Assembly (NCBI GenBank): GCA_002409585.1
Contig: DHNP01000017.1
Location: 1,701 to 34,889 of the forward strand
DNA: 33,189 nucleotides
Origin: Ruminococcaceae bacterium UBA5413
GTDB taxonomy: Bacteria > Bacillota > Clostridia > Oscillospirales > Acutalibacteraceae
Reading direction: 5' to 3'
Shown: positions 14,895 to 22,995 of the stretch, in pieces
Layout of the letters: each line of letters opens with the position of its first letter
How positions within the stretch are numbered: position 1 is the stretch's first letter
The notes under the pieces: generated by a model
Database searches by the model: none
What the model was told of the DNA's origin: nothing
What the model saw: the letters and a program-made list of their open reading frames with translations, nothing else
Position numbers and translations under genes: made by a program

Positions 14895-15827
14895 ATGTCG
14901 CTTGACAGGCTTATTGAAAAAATAGCGGAACTGCAAAACCCCACAGTGGCCGGTCTTGACACCAAGCTTGACTATATCCCCGGCTTCATAAAAGAAAAGG
15001 CTTACGCTAAATTGGGCAAAACGCCGGAGGCCGCCGCCTCCGCCATGCTGGAGTTCAACATGGGGCTTATCGACAGGCTGTGCGGCATAGTGCCGGCTGT
15101 GAAGCCGCAGTGCGCTTACTACGAAATGTACGGCTGGCAGGGCATGAAAACGCTGAGGGGGACTATATCATATGCAAAAGCTAAGGGAATGTACGTTATA
15201 ACGGACGGCAAACGCAACGATATAGGAACCACCATGCAGGCTTACGCCGCGGCGCATCTCGGCGAAACCGACATAGACGGCGTAAAGTACACGGTGTTCG
15301 GCGGGGATGCGCTAACCGTAAACGGCTACCTTGGCTCTGACGGTATAAAACCGCTTATAGACGTATGTAAAAAATACGATAAGAGCATTTTCGTCCTTGT
15401 CAAAACTTCAAACCCTTCTTCCGACGAGCTGCAGAACCAGGCGTTCGAGGGCGGAGCCACGCTGTATGAGGAGATGGGGCGGCACTGCGGCGAGTGGGGC
15501 AAAGAGCTTGCAGGCAGGTACGGCTACTCAGGAGTCGGCGCCGTGGTCGGCGCGACTTACCCGGCACAGCTCGCCCAGCTGCGCGAAATGCTGCCCGGCA
15601 CGTTCTTTTTAGTGCCGGGGTACGGCGCGCAGGGCGGCAGCGCTAAGAGCGTTGCGCCGGCTTTTGACAAAAACGGCCTTGGGGCTGTAGTAAACGCTTC
15701 ACGGTCAATAATATGCGCGTGGAAAAACAGCGGCGCTCCGGAGAAAGATTACGCGAAGGCCGCCGCCGAAGCCGCCGCCGAAATGCGCGATTCCATCATA
15801 AGAGAAACTGGAAAAATAAAATTATGA
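14895..15827 (+). CDS. pyrF: Orotidine 5'-phosphate decarboxylase, type 2
   Basis: This 310-residue enzyme converts OMP to UMP, the last step of the pathway. The catalytic motif VITDGKRNDIGTTMQAYA (Lys and Asp pair) lies near residues 98-115. The length and the segments AGLDTKLDYIPGF, VKPQCAYYEMYG, FVLVKTSNPSS and FLVPGYGAQGG fit the longer type 2 family. GGAGG stands seven bases before the ATG. The stop codon overlaps the pyrK ATG (ATGA), which implies translational coupling. Confidence 0.95.
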   Translation: MSLDRLIEKIAELQNPTVAGLDTKLDYIPGFIKEKAYAKLGKTPEAAASAMLEFNMGLIDRLCGIVPAVKPQCAYYEMYGWQGMKTLRGTISYAKAKGMYVITDGKRNDIGTTMQAYAAAHLGETDIDGVKYTVFGGDALTVNGYLGSDGIKPLIDVCKKYDKSIFVLVKTSNPSSDELQNQAFEGGATLYEEMGRHCGEWGKELAGRYGYSGVGAVVGATYPAQLAQLREMLPGTFFLVPGYGAQGGSAKSVAPAFDKNGLGAVVNASRSIICAWKNSGAPEKDYAKAAAEAAAEMRDSIIRETGKIKL

Positions 15828-16597
15828 AGAAGTACGACGTTTTTAACGCGGAGATAATAAGCACGCGCATGGCCGCGGGCGGAGTATGTGACATGTCGGT
15901 GCTTGCGCCTTTTGCGGCGCGGCTCGCAAAGCCGGGGCAGTTCGCACAGCTCTTCGTGCCGGGAAAAACGCTGCGCCGGCCGGTATCGTTCTGCGGCATA
16001 GATGCCGCGGGCGGCACGCTCCGCTTTGTGTTCCAGGTGCGCGGCGAAGGGACTGGGCGCCTCGCAGATATGAAAAAGGGCGACACGCTCAACATGCTTG
16101 CGCCTCTCGGGAACGGGTTTGAGCCGTGCGGCGCGCGCGGGGGGGCGCTTTTTGTAGGAGGAGGCATAGGCGTGCCGCCGCTGCTTGAGGCGTCTAAAAG
16201 GTTTGGAAGCGGCGCCGTATTGGCGGCAGGATTTAAGGATAAGAAAAGTATAATACTTAAAGAGGACTTTGAAAAAAACGGCTGTAAGGTGCTTGTGGCG
16301 ACAGATGACGGTTCGTACGGGCATCACGGGCTCGTTACTGACATGATAGAGGGCCTGCGCTTCGGCGCGGTGTACGCCTGCGGGCCGCTCCCAATGCTTA
16401 AGGCCGTTTCGCGTATCGCTGAAAATAAAAATGTTTTGTGCTATGTTTCGATGGAGGAGCGCATGGCGTGCGGCATAGGCGCGTGCCTCGGCTGCGCGGT
16501 TAAACTGCGCGGCGAAAATGGCGCCGTGCATTACGGGCACGTATGCAGGGACGGGCCGGTGTTTGACAGCCGCGAGGTAGTTTGGCCGGACCCTTAA
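15824..16597 (+). CDS. pyrK: Dihydroorotate dehydrogenase electron-transfer subunit
   Basis: This 257-residue iron-sulfur flavoprotein passes electrons from PyrD to NAD. It has an FAD-binding barrel (LRRPVSFCGID near residue 48), a nucleotide-binding region (GGALFVGGGIGVPPLLEA) and the [2Fe-2S] cysteines in CGIGACLGCAVKL, with a fourth in HVCRDGPVF near the C-terminus. It begins at the ATG overlapping the pyrF stop. pyrD follows 14 bases later with its own AAAAGGAGG, so both subunits of a class 1B enzyme are made together. Confidence 0.94.
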   Translation: MKKYDVFNAEIISTRMAAGGVCDMSVLAPFAARLAKPGQFAQLFVPGKTLRRPVSFCGIDAAGGTLRFVFQVRGEGTGRLADMKKGDTLNMLAPLGNGFEPCGARGGALFVGGGIGVPPLLEASKRFGSGAVLAAGFKDKKSIILKEDFEKNGCKVLVATDDGSYGHHGLVTDMIEGLRFGAVYACGPLPMLKAVSRIAENKNVLCYVSMEERMACGIGACLGCAVKLRGENGAVHYGHVCRDGPVFDSREVVWPDP

Positions 16598-16611
16598 AAG
16601 GAGGTGCTTTT

Positions 16612-17526
16612 ATGGCAGACCTTAAAGTTAACATAGCGGGGGTAAGTTTTAAGAACCCTTTAATAACGGCTTCAGGCACCTTTGGCTTCGGACGTGAATA
16701 TTCTGAATTTTACCCGCTTTCAAAGCTTGGCGGCATATCGTGCAAGGGGCTTACGCTGCGCGGACGTGACGGCAACCCTCCCCCGCGTATTGCCGAAACA
16801 GCAGGCGGCATGCTGAACTCGGTAGGGCTGCAAAACCCGGGTGTCGATTACTTTATAAAAAATGAGCTTCCATGGCTGAAAAAGCAGGGCACGGTTATCA
16901 TAGCGAACGTTGCCGGAAGTACTGTCGAAGATTACTGTGAAACAGCCGAAAGGCTGGACGGTACAGGCATAGACATGGTAGAGCTCAACATCTCCTGCCC
17001 TAACGTAAAGCAGGGCGGCGTGCAGTTCGGCACTACGTGCGGCGGCGTTGAGTCCGTTACGTCGGCTGTGCGCAGGCGCTGCAAAAAGCCGCTCATGGTA
17101 AAGCTTTCGCCCAACGTTTCGGATATAACCGAAACGGCCGCGGCCGCCGAAAGCGCCGGCGCGGATGCCGTTTCCATGATAAATACCCTTACGGGAATGA
17201 AGATAGACATAAATACCCGCAGGCCCGTTCTCCGCAACAACACGGGCGGCCTCTCGGGGCCGGCGGTGCTGCCCGTTGCCGTGCGCATGGTGTGGCAGGC
17301 GCATAAAAGGGTGAAAATACCGATAATAGGCATGGGCGGCATATCAAAGTGGCAGGACTCAGTCGAAATGCTCCTTGCCGGCGCTTCCGCCGTACAGGTG
17401 GGCACAGCGGCTTTTTCAGACCCGTACGCGCCGCTTAAGATACTGGACGGCCTTTTAAAGTACCTTGACGTAAACGGCATAGGCAGCGTTTCGGAGCTTA
17501 CGGGGGCGGCTCTCGATTGGGATTAA
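16612..17526 (+). CDS. pyrD: Dihydroorotate dehydrogenase, class 1B catalytic subunit
   Basis: This 304-residue FMN enzyme oxidises dihydroorotate to orotate. The catalytic cysteine is in VELNISCPNVKQGGVQFG (around residue 130). Other FMN and substrate segments are NPLITASGTFGFGREY, GGMLNSVGLQNPGVDYF, KLSPNVSDI and PIIGMGGISKWQD. The neighbouring PyrK identifies the NAD-linked 1B class. The ATG at 16612 follows AAAAGGAGGTG; an upstream in-frame start would sit inside pyrK. Confidence 0.95.
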   Translation: MADLKVNIAGVSFKNPLITASGTFGFGREYSEFYPLSKLGGISCKGLTLRGRDGNPPPRIAETAGGMLNSVGLQNPGVDYFIKNELPWLKKQGTVIIANVAGSTVEDYCETAERLDGTGIDMVELNISCPNVKQGGVQFGTTCGGVESVTSAVRRRCKKPLMVKLSPNVSDITETAAAAESAGADAVSMINTLTGMKIDINTRRPVLRNNTGGLSGPAVLPVAVRMVWQAHKRVKIPIIGMGGISKWQDSVEMLLAGASAVQVGTAAFSDPYAPLKILDGLLKYLDVNGIGSVSELTGAALDWD

Positions 17527-17583
17527 GCGGCCCTCGTTTGTGCCCGCCGGCGCCGCCGCCTATACAACCGGCGCAATACGTAG

Positions 17584-17589
17584 TATAAT
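17584..17589 (+). promoter_or_regulatory. Possible -10 box for the histidine phosphatase gene
   Basis: TATAAT at 17584-17589 lies 42 bases before the start codon. The hexamer 17 bases upstream, TATACA, matches the -35 consensus at 4 of 6 positions. This suggests a promoter separate from the pyr operon. Confidence 0.4.
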
Positions 17590-17630
17590 TTAAACATAAG
17601 ACATAAAACATGACCGGGGGATACTATAAC

Positions 17631-18290
17631 ATGACAAGAATAATATTGGTGCGCCACTGTGAAGCAAAAGGCAATACATACAGGATACTTCAGGGCAGGA
17701 CTGACTGCGACATAAGCGGAAACAGCGCGGCGCAGCTTGACCTTGTAAGCCTGCGGCTCAGAAACACCCATATAGACGCCATATACTCAAGCCCCCTTAA
17801 ACGCGCGCGGAAGACAGCCGAAGCCATAAACAGGTACCACGGCCTGCCTGTAAAGACCGATGCGCGCCTGCAGGAGATAGACGTGGGCGAATGGGAAGGG
17901 AAAACGTGGAGCGAAATAGAACGTGACTACCCCGAAATGGCAAAGGTGTGGAAGGAAAATCCTGGCGCGTTTGTTTCTCCCAACGGGGAATCAATGAAAG
18001 AAGTATACGACAGGATATGGGACGGCATAATAGATATCGTAAAACATAATGAGGGGAAGACAGTCCTTGTTACGTCGCACGGATGCGCCATAAGGAATTT
18101 TTTGTGCCGCGCGCTCGGCAAAACGCCGGACGGCCTTTCGGATATAGAGTGGTGTGATAATACCGCCGTAAGCGTCATAGACTTTGACGGCGCCTTAAAA
18201 CCAAAAGTCGTAGTGATGAACGACGCTTCGCATCTGCCGGCCAGCCTTTCGCTCCATAAGCAGGGCGTCATGTACGAAAACGGCGTGTAA
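17631..18290 (+). CDS. Histidine phosphatase (phosphoglycerate mutase-like) family protein
   Basis: This 219-residue protein has the histidine phosphatase fold: LVRHCEAKGN with the phosphoacceptor His near residue 9, SSPLKRARKTAEAI, LQEIDVGEWEGKTWSEIE and a second His in VLVTSHGCAIRNFLCRALG. The first motif has RHC where RHG is usual. The family includes phosphoglycerate mutases and CobC/PhoE phosphatases, and the substrate cannot be told from sequence. The ATG at 17631 is preferred over one at 17610, because GGGGG sits ten bases ahead and the protein then begins directly at the motif. It stands alone between pyrD and nfeD. Confidence 0.88.
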   Translation: MTRIILVRHCEAKGNTYRILQGRTDCDISGNSAAQLDLVSLRLRNTHIDAIYSSPLKRARKTAEAINRYHGLPVKTDARLQEIDVGEWEGKTWSEIERDYPEMAKVWKENPGAFVSPNGESMKEVYDRIWDGIIDIVKHNEGKTVLVTSHGCAIRNFLCRALGKTPDGLSDIEWCDNTAVSVIDFDGALKPKVVVMNDASHLPASLSLHKQGVMYENGV

Positions 18291-18297
18291 AAACTTT

Positions 18298-18312
18298 GGC
18301 GCGCGGAGCGCC
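18298..18312 (+). other. Small hairpin after the histidine phosphatase gene
   Basis: GGCGC (18298-18302) and GCGCC (18308-18312) enclose a five-base loop. A T-rich stretch follows only after about ten bases, so it is at best a weak terminator. Confidence 0.3.
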
Positions 18313-18330
18313 GCGGGTAATATCTTTTAT

Positions 18331-18359
18331 TTGAAGTATTACTTTGCATATGGTAATAT
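18331..18359 (+). promoter_or_regulatory. Promoter of nfeD-SPFH genes
   Basis: TTGAAG (18331-18336) and TAATAT (18354-18359) are separated by 17 bases. They lie about 70 bases before the nfeD-like start. This marks the NfeD/SPFH pair as its own transcript. Confidence 0.5.
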
Positions 18360-18430
18360 ATTGTTCAGCGGGTACCGCGCTCCGCTCGCCGGAGAGCTAA
18401 GGCCTGCGCATTGCTTGGGGGGTGGGCGTT

Positions 18431-18865
18431 ATGCCGTACTGCTGGCTTGCCGTTATAATAATTGCGACGTTAATAGAAATCTTTACAGCACAGCTCGTTT
18501 CGGTCTGGTTTGCCGTCGGAGGGACGGCGGCGCTCGCGGCGGCTTTGCTCAACGCGGGGTTTAACGCGCAGCTTTTGATTTTTGCACTCGTTTCGGCCGT
18601 GACGCTCGCTGCCACAAGGCCGGTTGTAAAAAAACATCTTACCGTTAAAAAAACAAGCACGAACGCCGACAGGTACATAGGCAGAGACGGCATTGTAACA
18701 GTGGACATAAACAACGCCGCGGCTTCCGGGCAGGTAAACGTACTCGGCAGCGTGTGGACGGCCCGCTCAGCGGACGGTTCGGTTATAATTAAAGGCCAGC
18801 ATGTAAAGGTGGAGTCCATACAGGGCGTCAAGCTTATAGTCAGCCGGCAGCAGCCCGGCGATTAA
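18431..18865 (+). CDS. NfeD-family membrane protein
   Basis: The 144-residue product has two closely spaced hydrophobic segments (about residues 3-25 and 27-62). A C-terminal OB-fold NfeD domain follows: DRYIGRDGIVTVDINN, SGQVNVLGSVWTARSADGSV and GQHVKVESIQGVKLIV. Short NfeD proteins are almost always encoded next to SPFH proteins, with which they are thought to organise membrane microdomains or quality control. Here the SPFH gene begins 17 bases downstream. The ATG at 18431 is chosen because GGGGGGTGGG precedes it; a GTG at 18422 lies inside that site. Confidence 0.87.
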   Translation: MPYCWLAVIIIATLIEIFTAQLVSVWFAVGGTAALAAALLNAGFNAQLLIFALVSAVTLAATRPVVKKHLTVKKTSTNADRYIGRDGIVTVDINNAAASGQVNVLGSVWTARSADGSVIIKGQHVKVESIQGVKLIVSRQQPGD

Positions 18866-18882
18866 TTGGAGGAAGATGTTTT

Positions 18883-19773
18883 ATGCTTATATTGATTATA
18901 CTTGTGGTTTTCGTTATCATCGTCCTTATTTCCAATATCAAAATAGTACCTCAGGCGCACGCCTATGTGCTAGAGCGCCTTGGGGTTTATAACGATACAT
19001 GGAACACAGGCCTGCACTTTAAGATACCTTTTGTAGACAGGATAGCGAAAAAGATATCGCTTAAGGAGCAGGTGCTTGACTTTCCGCCGCAGCCCGTTAT
19101 AACAAAAGACAACGTCACAATGCAGATAGACACCGTTATATATTTCCAGATAACTGACCCTAAGCTTTACGCCTACGGTGTTGAGCGGCCCATCTCCGCC
19201 ATAGAGAACCTGTCGGCAACCACGCTAAGAAATATAATCGGGGACCTGGAGCTTGACCGCACGCTTACTTCACGCGACGTAATAAACACGCAGATACGCA
19301 CGATACTCGACGAGGCTACCGATGCATGGGGCATAAAGGTAAACCGGGTCGAGCTTAAAAATATAATACCCCCAAAAGAGATACAGGAGTCAATGGAAAA
19401 GCAGATGAAAGCCGAGCGCGAGCGCCGCGCCCAGGTCATAACCGCCGACGCTCAGAAAAAAAGCGCCATACTTGTGGCGGAAGGTGAGAAAGAGTCCGCC
19501 ATACTGCGCGCGGACGCTGTAAAGGAGAAAAAAATACGCGAAGCGCAGGGTGAGGCGCAGGCGATAAAAACCGTGCAGGAGGCTTTTGCGGAAAGCATAA
19601 AAATGCTTAACAGCGCAAACCCAAGCGAAAGCGTCATAGCGCTTAAGAGCCTTGAGGCCTTCCAAAAGGCGGCCGACGGCAAGGCGACGAAGATAATCAT
19701 ACCGTCGCAGATGCAGTCGCTTGCGGGGCTTGCAACGTCGCTTAAGGAATTTCTTACTGACCCAAAGCAGTGA
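18883..19773 (+). CDS. SPFH (stomatin/band 7) domain membrane protein
   Basis: This 296-residue protein has one N-terminal membrane anchor (LILIILVVFVIIVLISNI). The SPFH domain (about residues 24-180) follows, including AYVLERLGVYNDTWNTGLHF, KEQVLDFPPQPVITKDNV, YGVERPISAIENLSATTLR and WGIKVNRVELKNIIPP. A charged coiled coil (about 180-245, MKAERERRAQVITADAQKKS) supports oligomers. It resembles QmcA/stomatin-like proteins. With NfeD upstream it probably forms a membrane-associated scaffold or protease-regulating complex; the exact role is unknown. Confidence 0.92.
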   Translation: MLILIILVVFVIIVLISNIKIVPQAHAYVLERLGVYNDTWNTGLHFKIPFVDRIAKKISLKEQVLDFPPQPVITKDNVTMQIDTVIYFQITDPKLYAYGVERPISAIENLSATTLRNIIGDLELDRTLTSRDVINTQIRTILDEATDAWGIKVNRVELKNIIPPKEIQESMEKQMKAERERRAQVITADAQKKSAILVAEGEKESAILRADAVKEKKIREAQGEAQAIKTVQEAFAESIKMLNSANPSESVIALKSLEAFQKAADGKATKIIIPSQMQSLAGLATSLKEFLTDPKQ

Positions 19774-19826
19774 GCAGGGCCGCGCGGGGATGTGCGGCGC
19801 AGGCTTACCGTTTAATTATTTAAATA

Positions 19827-19865
19827 CAGGCCGTACGCCGGAGCAGTACGGTCTGCGCTGTTTTT
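19827..19865 (+). terminator. Terminator between the SPFH gene and purE
   Basis: CAGGCCGTAC (19827-19836) pairs with GTACGGTCTG (19846-19855), with one G-U pair, and TTTTT follows after five bases. It ends the NfeD/SPFH transcript just before purE. Its position 20 bases ahead of the purE start leaves no room for another promoter, so purE may depend on read-through or regulated antitermination. Confidence 0.6.
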
Positions 19866-19884
19866 AGAAAGGTGAGGAAAAGAT

Positions 19885-20391
19885 ATGAAGGATTGTAAAA
19901 AAGCGGCCGTTATCATGGGCAGCGACAGTGACTTCCCAGTGGTTTCGGCGGCGGTGAAAAAGCTTAAGTCTTACGGTATACCGACGGAAACGCGCGTCAT
20001 GTCGGCACACCGCACGCCGCGTGAAACGGCGGAGTTTGCGGCGTCCGCGGCCGCCAGCGGCTTTGGCGTCATCATAGCGGCGGCTGGCAAGGCGGCGCAC
20101 CTCGCCGGTGCCATAGCGGCCAACACGACGCTGCCGGTTATAGGCATACCCGTAAAGTCGTCTACGCTCGACGGGCTTGACGCGCTGCTTGCCACCGTGC
20201 AGATGCCGTCAGGCATACCGGTAGCGACTGTTGCCATAAACGGCGCCGAAAACGCGGCCATACTCGCGGCGCAGATTTTAGCCTTGGGCGACAGCGGGCT
20301 TGCCGGCAGGCTTAAAGCCGAGCGGCAGGAAATGGCCGCAAAAACAGCTGCTAAGGACAAGGCGGTGCGTGATGAGGCAGCTAAGCTCTGA
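19885..20391 (+). CDS. purE: N5-carboxyaminoimidazole ribonucleotide mutase
   Basis: The 168-residue enzyme converts N5-CAIR to CAIR in purine synthesis. It has the family start VIMGSDSDFPVV (residues about 9-20), SAHRTPRETAEF with the catalytic His, IIAAAGKAAHLAGAIAANTT and VQMPSGIPVATVAING. These fit class I PurE, which needs PurK to make N5-CAIR; purK is not in the window. AGGTGAGG lies ahead of the ATG. It is the first of six purine genes, but a 158-base gap before purM may contain a second promoter. Confidence 0.94.
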   Translation: MKDCKKAAVIMGSDSDFPVVSAAVKKLKSYGIPTETRVMSAHRTPRETAEFAASAAASGFGVIIAAAGKAAHLAGAIAANTTLPVIGIPVKSSTLDGLDALLATVQMPSGIPVATVAINGAENAAILAAQILALGDSGLAGRLKAERQEMAAKTAAKDKAVRDEAAKL

Positions 20392-20445
20392 AACACATAT
20401 TGTAAAATATTGCTTATATATGTTTAATGCTTTAACATAATACGG

Positions 20446-20465
20446 TATAATTAATAAAGTATAAT
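20446..20465 (+). promoter_or_regulatory. Possible promoter elements upstream of purM
   Basis: Two TATAAT boxes (20446-20451 and 20460-20465) lie 85-100 bases before purM in the AT-rich part of the purE-purM gap. Neither has a convincing -35 at normal distance. A GC-rich imperfect stem (CCGCG/CGCGG) lies between them and the purM start. I recognise no purine riboswitch. Confidence 0.3.
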
Positions 20466-20549
20466 TTTGGCAGCAATACCGCGCGGCGCTTATATGCACG
20501 CGGCGGGATATTATATTGCGGAAGCTTTAAAATGCTGGAGGGCGTATAA

Positions 20550-21584
20550 ATGACAAGTTACAGCGAGAGCTACAAAGCGGCAGGCGTTGACGTTACCGCC
20601 GGTTACAAGGCGGTGGAGCTTATGAAAAGCCACGTCGAAAAAACAATGGTTCCCGGCGTGGTTTCGGGGTTGGGCGGCTTCGGCGGGCTTTTTAAGCCTG
20701 ACATATCCGGCATGGAGGAGCCTGTACTCGTAAGCGGAACCGACGGCGTGGGCACAAAGCTTAAGATAGCTTTCCTTATGGACAAGCACGACACCATAGG
20801 CATAGACTGCGTCGCCATGTGCGTTAACGACGTAGTATGCTGCGGGGCAAAGCCGCTTTTCTTTTTGGATTACCTTGCGGTTGGAAAAAACCACCCAGAG
20901 AAGGTGGAGCAGGTAGTGGCCGGCGTTGCGGACGGCTGCGTGAAGGCGGGATGCGCCCTCGTAGGCGGCGAAACGGCCGAGATGCCCGGGTTTTATCCTT
21001 CCGACGAATATGACCTCGCCGGTTTCTGCGTGGGTATGGCCGACAGGCCGAAGCTTTTGGATCCGTCGCTTGTAAAGGCGGGCGATGCCGTCATCGGCCT
21101 GCCGTCGTCGGGGCTGCACTCTAACGGCTTTTCCCTTGTGCGGAAGGTTTTTAACATAAGTGAACGCAACGTACATATGTACATCAACGACCTAGGCTGC
21201 ACTTTGGGCGAGGAACTTATAACACCTACTAAAATATATGTGAAGCCCGTTTTATCGCTGATGGAAAAAGTAAAGGTAAAGTCCGTGTCGCACATAACGG
21301 GAGGCGGCTTTTTTGAAAATATTCCGCGCATGCTTAAAAAGGGACTTACGGCGAGGATAGAAACGGCTAAGATACCGCGCCAGCCCATTTTCGGGCTTCT
21401 GCAGAGCCAGGGCAACATACCTCTGCACGATATGTACAACACGTTTAACATGGGCATAGGCATGTGCATAGTAACGTCGCCTGAGGACGCCGACGAAGCC
21501 GTAAGCGTGCTTAACGGGGCCGGCGAATCGGCCGTTATAATAGGCAGCATCGAAAACGGCGCGGAGGGCGTTGTGCTATGCTGA
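20550..21584 (+). CDS. purM: Phosphoribosylformylglycinamidine cyclo-ligase (AIR synthetase)
   Basis: This 344-residue ATP-dependent enzyme closes the imidazole ring, making AIR from FGAM. Hallmarks are SYKAAGVDVTAGYKAVELMK, VLVSGTDGVGTKLKIAF, DCVAMCVNDVVCCGAKPLFF, LVGGETAEMPGFY and the C-terminal THGGGF-like ITGGGFFENIPRM. Its length is normal. GGAGG precedes the ATG. The stop overlaps the purN start by seven bases, so the two are coupled. Confidence 0.96.
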   Translation: MTSYSESYKAAGVDVTAGYKAVELMKSHVEKTMVPGVVSGLGGFGGLFKPDISGMEEPVLVSGTDGVGTKLKIAFLMDKHDTIGIDCVAMCVNDVVCCGAKPLFFLDYLAVGKNHPEKVEQVVAGVADGCVKAGCALVGGETAEMPGFYPSDEYDLAGFCVGMADRPKLLDPSLVKAGDAVIGLPSSGLHSNGFSLVRKVFNISERNVHMYINDLGCTLGEELITPTKIYVKPVLSLMEKVKVKSVSHITGGGFFENIPRMLKKGLTARIETAKIPRQPIFGLLQSQGNIPLHDMYNTFNMGIGMCIVTSPEDADEAVSVLNGAGESAVIIGSIENGAEGVVLC

Positions 21585-22207
21585 ATATTTCCGTGCTTGT
21601 TTCCGGCGGCGGGACAAACCTGCAGGCCCTTATAGACGCCCAGAACGGTGGCGGAATACCCGGCGGCAGGATAAACCTTGTCATCTCAAGCAGCGGCAAA
21701 GCGTATGCGCTTAGGCGCGCTGAAAAAGCCGGCATACGTACGGAAGTGCTTGTACGTAAAAGCTTTGCCTCGCAGGAAGCTTACGACGCGGAACTCGTTA
21801 ACCTGCTTGAGAGCGCTGGCACGGGGCTTGTCATCCTTGCCGGCTTTATGACCATAATAAGCGGCAAGGTAATATCAAAGTACAAAAATAAGATAATCAA
21901 TATACATCCGTCGCTCATACCTTCGTTCTGCGGTGAAGGCTACTACGGCCTGCACGTGCATGAGGCCGCGCTGAAAAAAGGCGTGAAGGTGACCGGGGCA
22001 ACGGTGCATTTTGTAAACGAAATATGCGACGGCGGCCCGATAATACTGCAAAAGGCCGTGCAAGTGAAAGACGGCGACACGCCGGAGACACTGCAGCAGA
22101 GGGTAATGCGGCAGGCGGAGTGGCAGATACTGCCGAAGGCCGCGGCTCTTTTCTGCGCGGGAAAACTGGAAGTTAAAAACGGAACAGTGAAAATTAAGGA
22201 GGACTAA
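21578..22207 (+). CDS. purN: Phosphoribosylglycinamide formyltransferase
   Basis: This 209-residue enzyme transfers a formyl group from 10-formyl-tetrahydrofolate to GAR. The substrate loop is SGGGTNLQALIDA near residues 9-21. The catalytic Asn, His and Asp lie in INIHPSLIPS, ATVHFVNE and CDGGPIIL. An extra few residues (CGEGYYG) are present in the usual PG(K)G loop after IPSF. It begins inside the purM end and is followed two bases after its stop by the purO-like gene. Confidence 0.94.
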   Translation: MLNISVLVSGGGTNLQALIDAQNGGGIPGGRINLVISSSGKAYALRRAEKAGIRTEVLVRKSFASQEAYDAELVNLLESAGTGLVILAGFMTIISGKVISKYKNKIINIHPSLIPSFCGEGYYGLHVHEAALKKGVKVTGATVHFVNEICDGGPIILQKAVQVKDGDTPETLQQRVMRQAEWQILPKAAALFCAGKLEVKNGTVKIKED

Positions 22208-22209
22208 CT

Positions 22210-22920
22210 TTGCAAAGCAGAAAAATCGCCCAGGTTTTAGGGACGAACGCCTACCCGGGGCGCGGCATAATACTTGGAAAGAGCGCCGACGGACGTTACG
22301 CGGCGGCGGCGTATTTCATTATGGGGCGCAGCGAAAACAGCCGCAACCGTGTTTTCGCGCAGTGCGGCGACGGCATAAAAACAAGGCCGTTCGACAGCTC
22401 TAAGGCAGGGGACCCGTCGCTTATAATCTATACTCCGGTTAAGGTGCTCGGTGACAAAACAATAGTGACGAACGGCGACCAGACCGATACGATATACGAA
22501 TATCTGGCGCGCGGCGATTCTTTTGAAGATGCTCTGCGCACGCGCACTTTTGAGCCGGACGGGCCGAACTTTACGCCGCGCATATCCGGCCTGCTTGAAA
22601 CGGGCGGAAGTTTCAGCTACAAGCTGTCCATCGTCAAAAGCGCCGGCGGAGACCCGTCAGGCACTGAGCGCTTTTTCTACGAGTATGCTTCTCCCGCGGA
22701 CGGAAAAGGCCACCTCATACAGACATATAACGGCGACGGCGACCCGCTGCCGTCGTTTGACGGCGAGCCTGTTACCGTTGACATTGACGGCGGTATAGAC
22801 GAATTTGCAAAAACACTGTGGGAATTTTTAAACGAGGACAATAAAATTTCGCTTTTCGTCAGGTTTATAAACCTTCAGAACGGCCTTACGGAAACAAGGA
22901 TATTTAATAAGAACAATTAA
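22210..22920 (+). CDS. purO: IMP cyclohydrolase, archaeal PurO-like family
   Basis: The 236-residue product belongs to the IMP cyclohydrolase family first known as PurO in archaea. Segments such as NAYPGRGIILGKSADGRYAA, YFIMGRSENSRNRVF, SLIIYTPVKVLGDKTIVTNG and PDGPNFTPRISGLLE carry the conserved Arg, Asn and Glu-rich active-site region. It would close FAICAR to IMP, the job usually done by the N-terminal domain of bacterial PurH. The TTG start follows AAGGAGGAC at a good distance. It sits between purN and a free-standing AICAR transformylase, which strongly supports the role. Confidence 0.87.
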   Translation: MQSRKIAQVLGTNAYPGRGIILGKSADGRYAAAAYFIMGRSENSRNRVFAQCGDGIKTRPFDSSKAGDPSLIIYTPVKVLGDKTIVTNGDQTDTIYEYLARGDSFEDALRTRTFEPDGPNFTPRISGLLETGGSFSYKLSIVKSAGGDPSGTERFFYEYASPADGKGHLIQTYNGDGDPLPSFDGEPVTVDIDGGIDEFAKTLWEFLNEDNKISLFVRFINLQNGLTETRIFNKNN

Positions 22921-22995
22921 TGCTTATTCATTATTTTGATTTAAGGCGCCGCATTTGGCGGTGTAAACGATCTGAATGTATTAGGGGGAAATATA

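Noticed and set aside
15749..16540. 263-residue open frame on the minus strand across pyrF and pyrK
   Set aside because: The forward frames encode clear PyrF and PyrK with all motifs; the reverse frame is a shadow of GC-rich codons.
18331..18564. 77-residue forward frame starting in the nfeD promoter
   Set aside because: It begins inside the -35 box of a promoter and overlaps nfeD in another frame, with no ribosome site.
19774..20549. Purine or ZTP riboswitch ahead of purE or purM
   Set aside because: Neither gap shows the conserved cores of these riboswitches; only a terminator and simple stems are visible.
20511..21176. 221-residue open frame on the minus strand inside purM
   Set aside because: It lies opposite a complete purM and its residue make-up is typical of a shadow frame.
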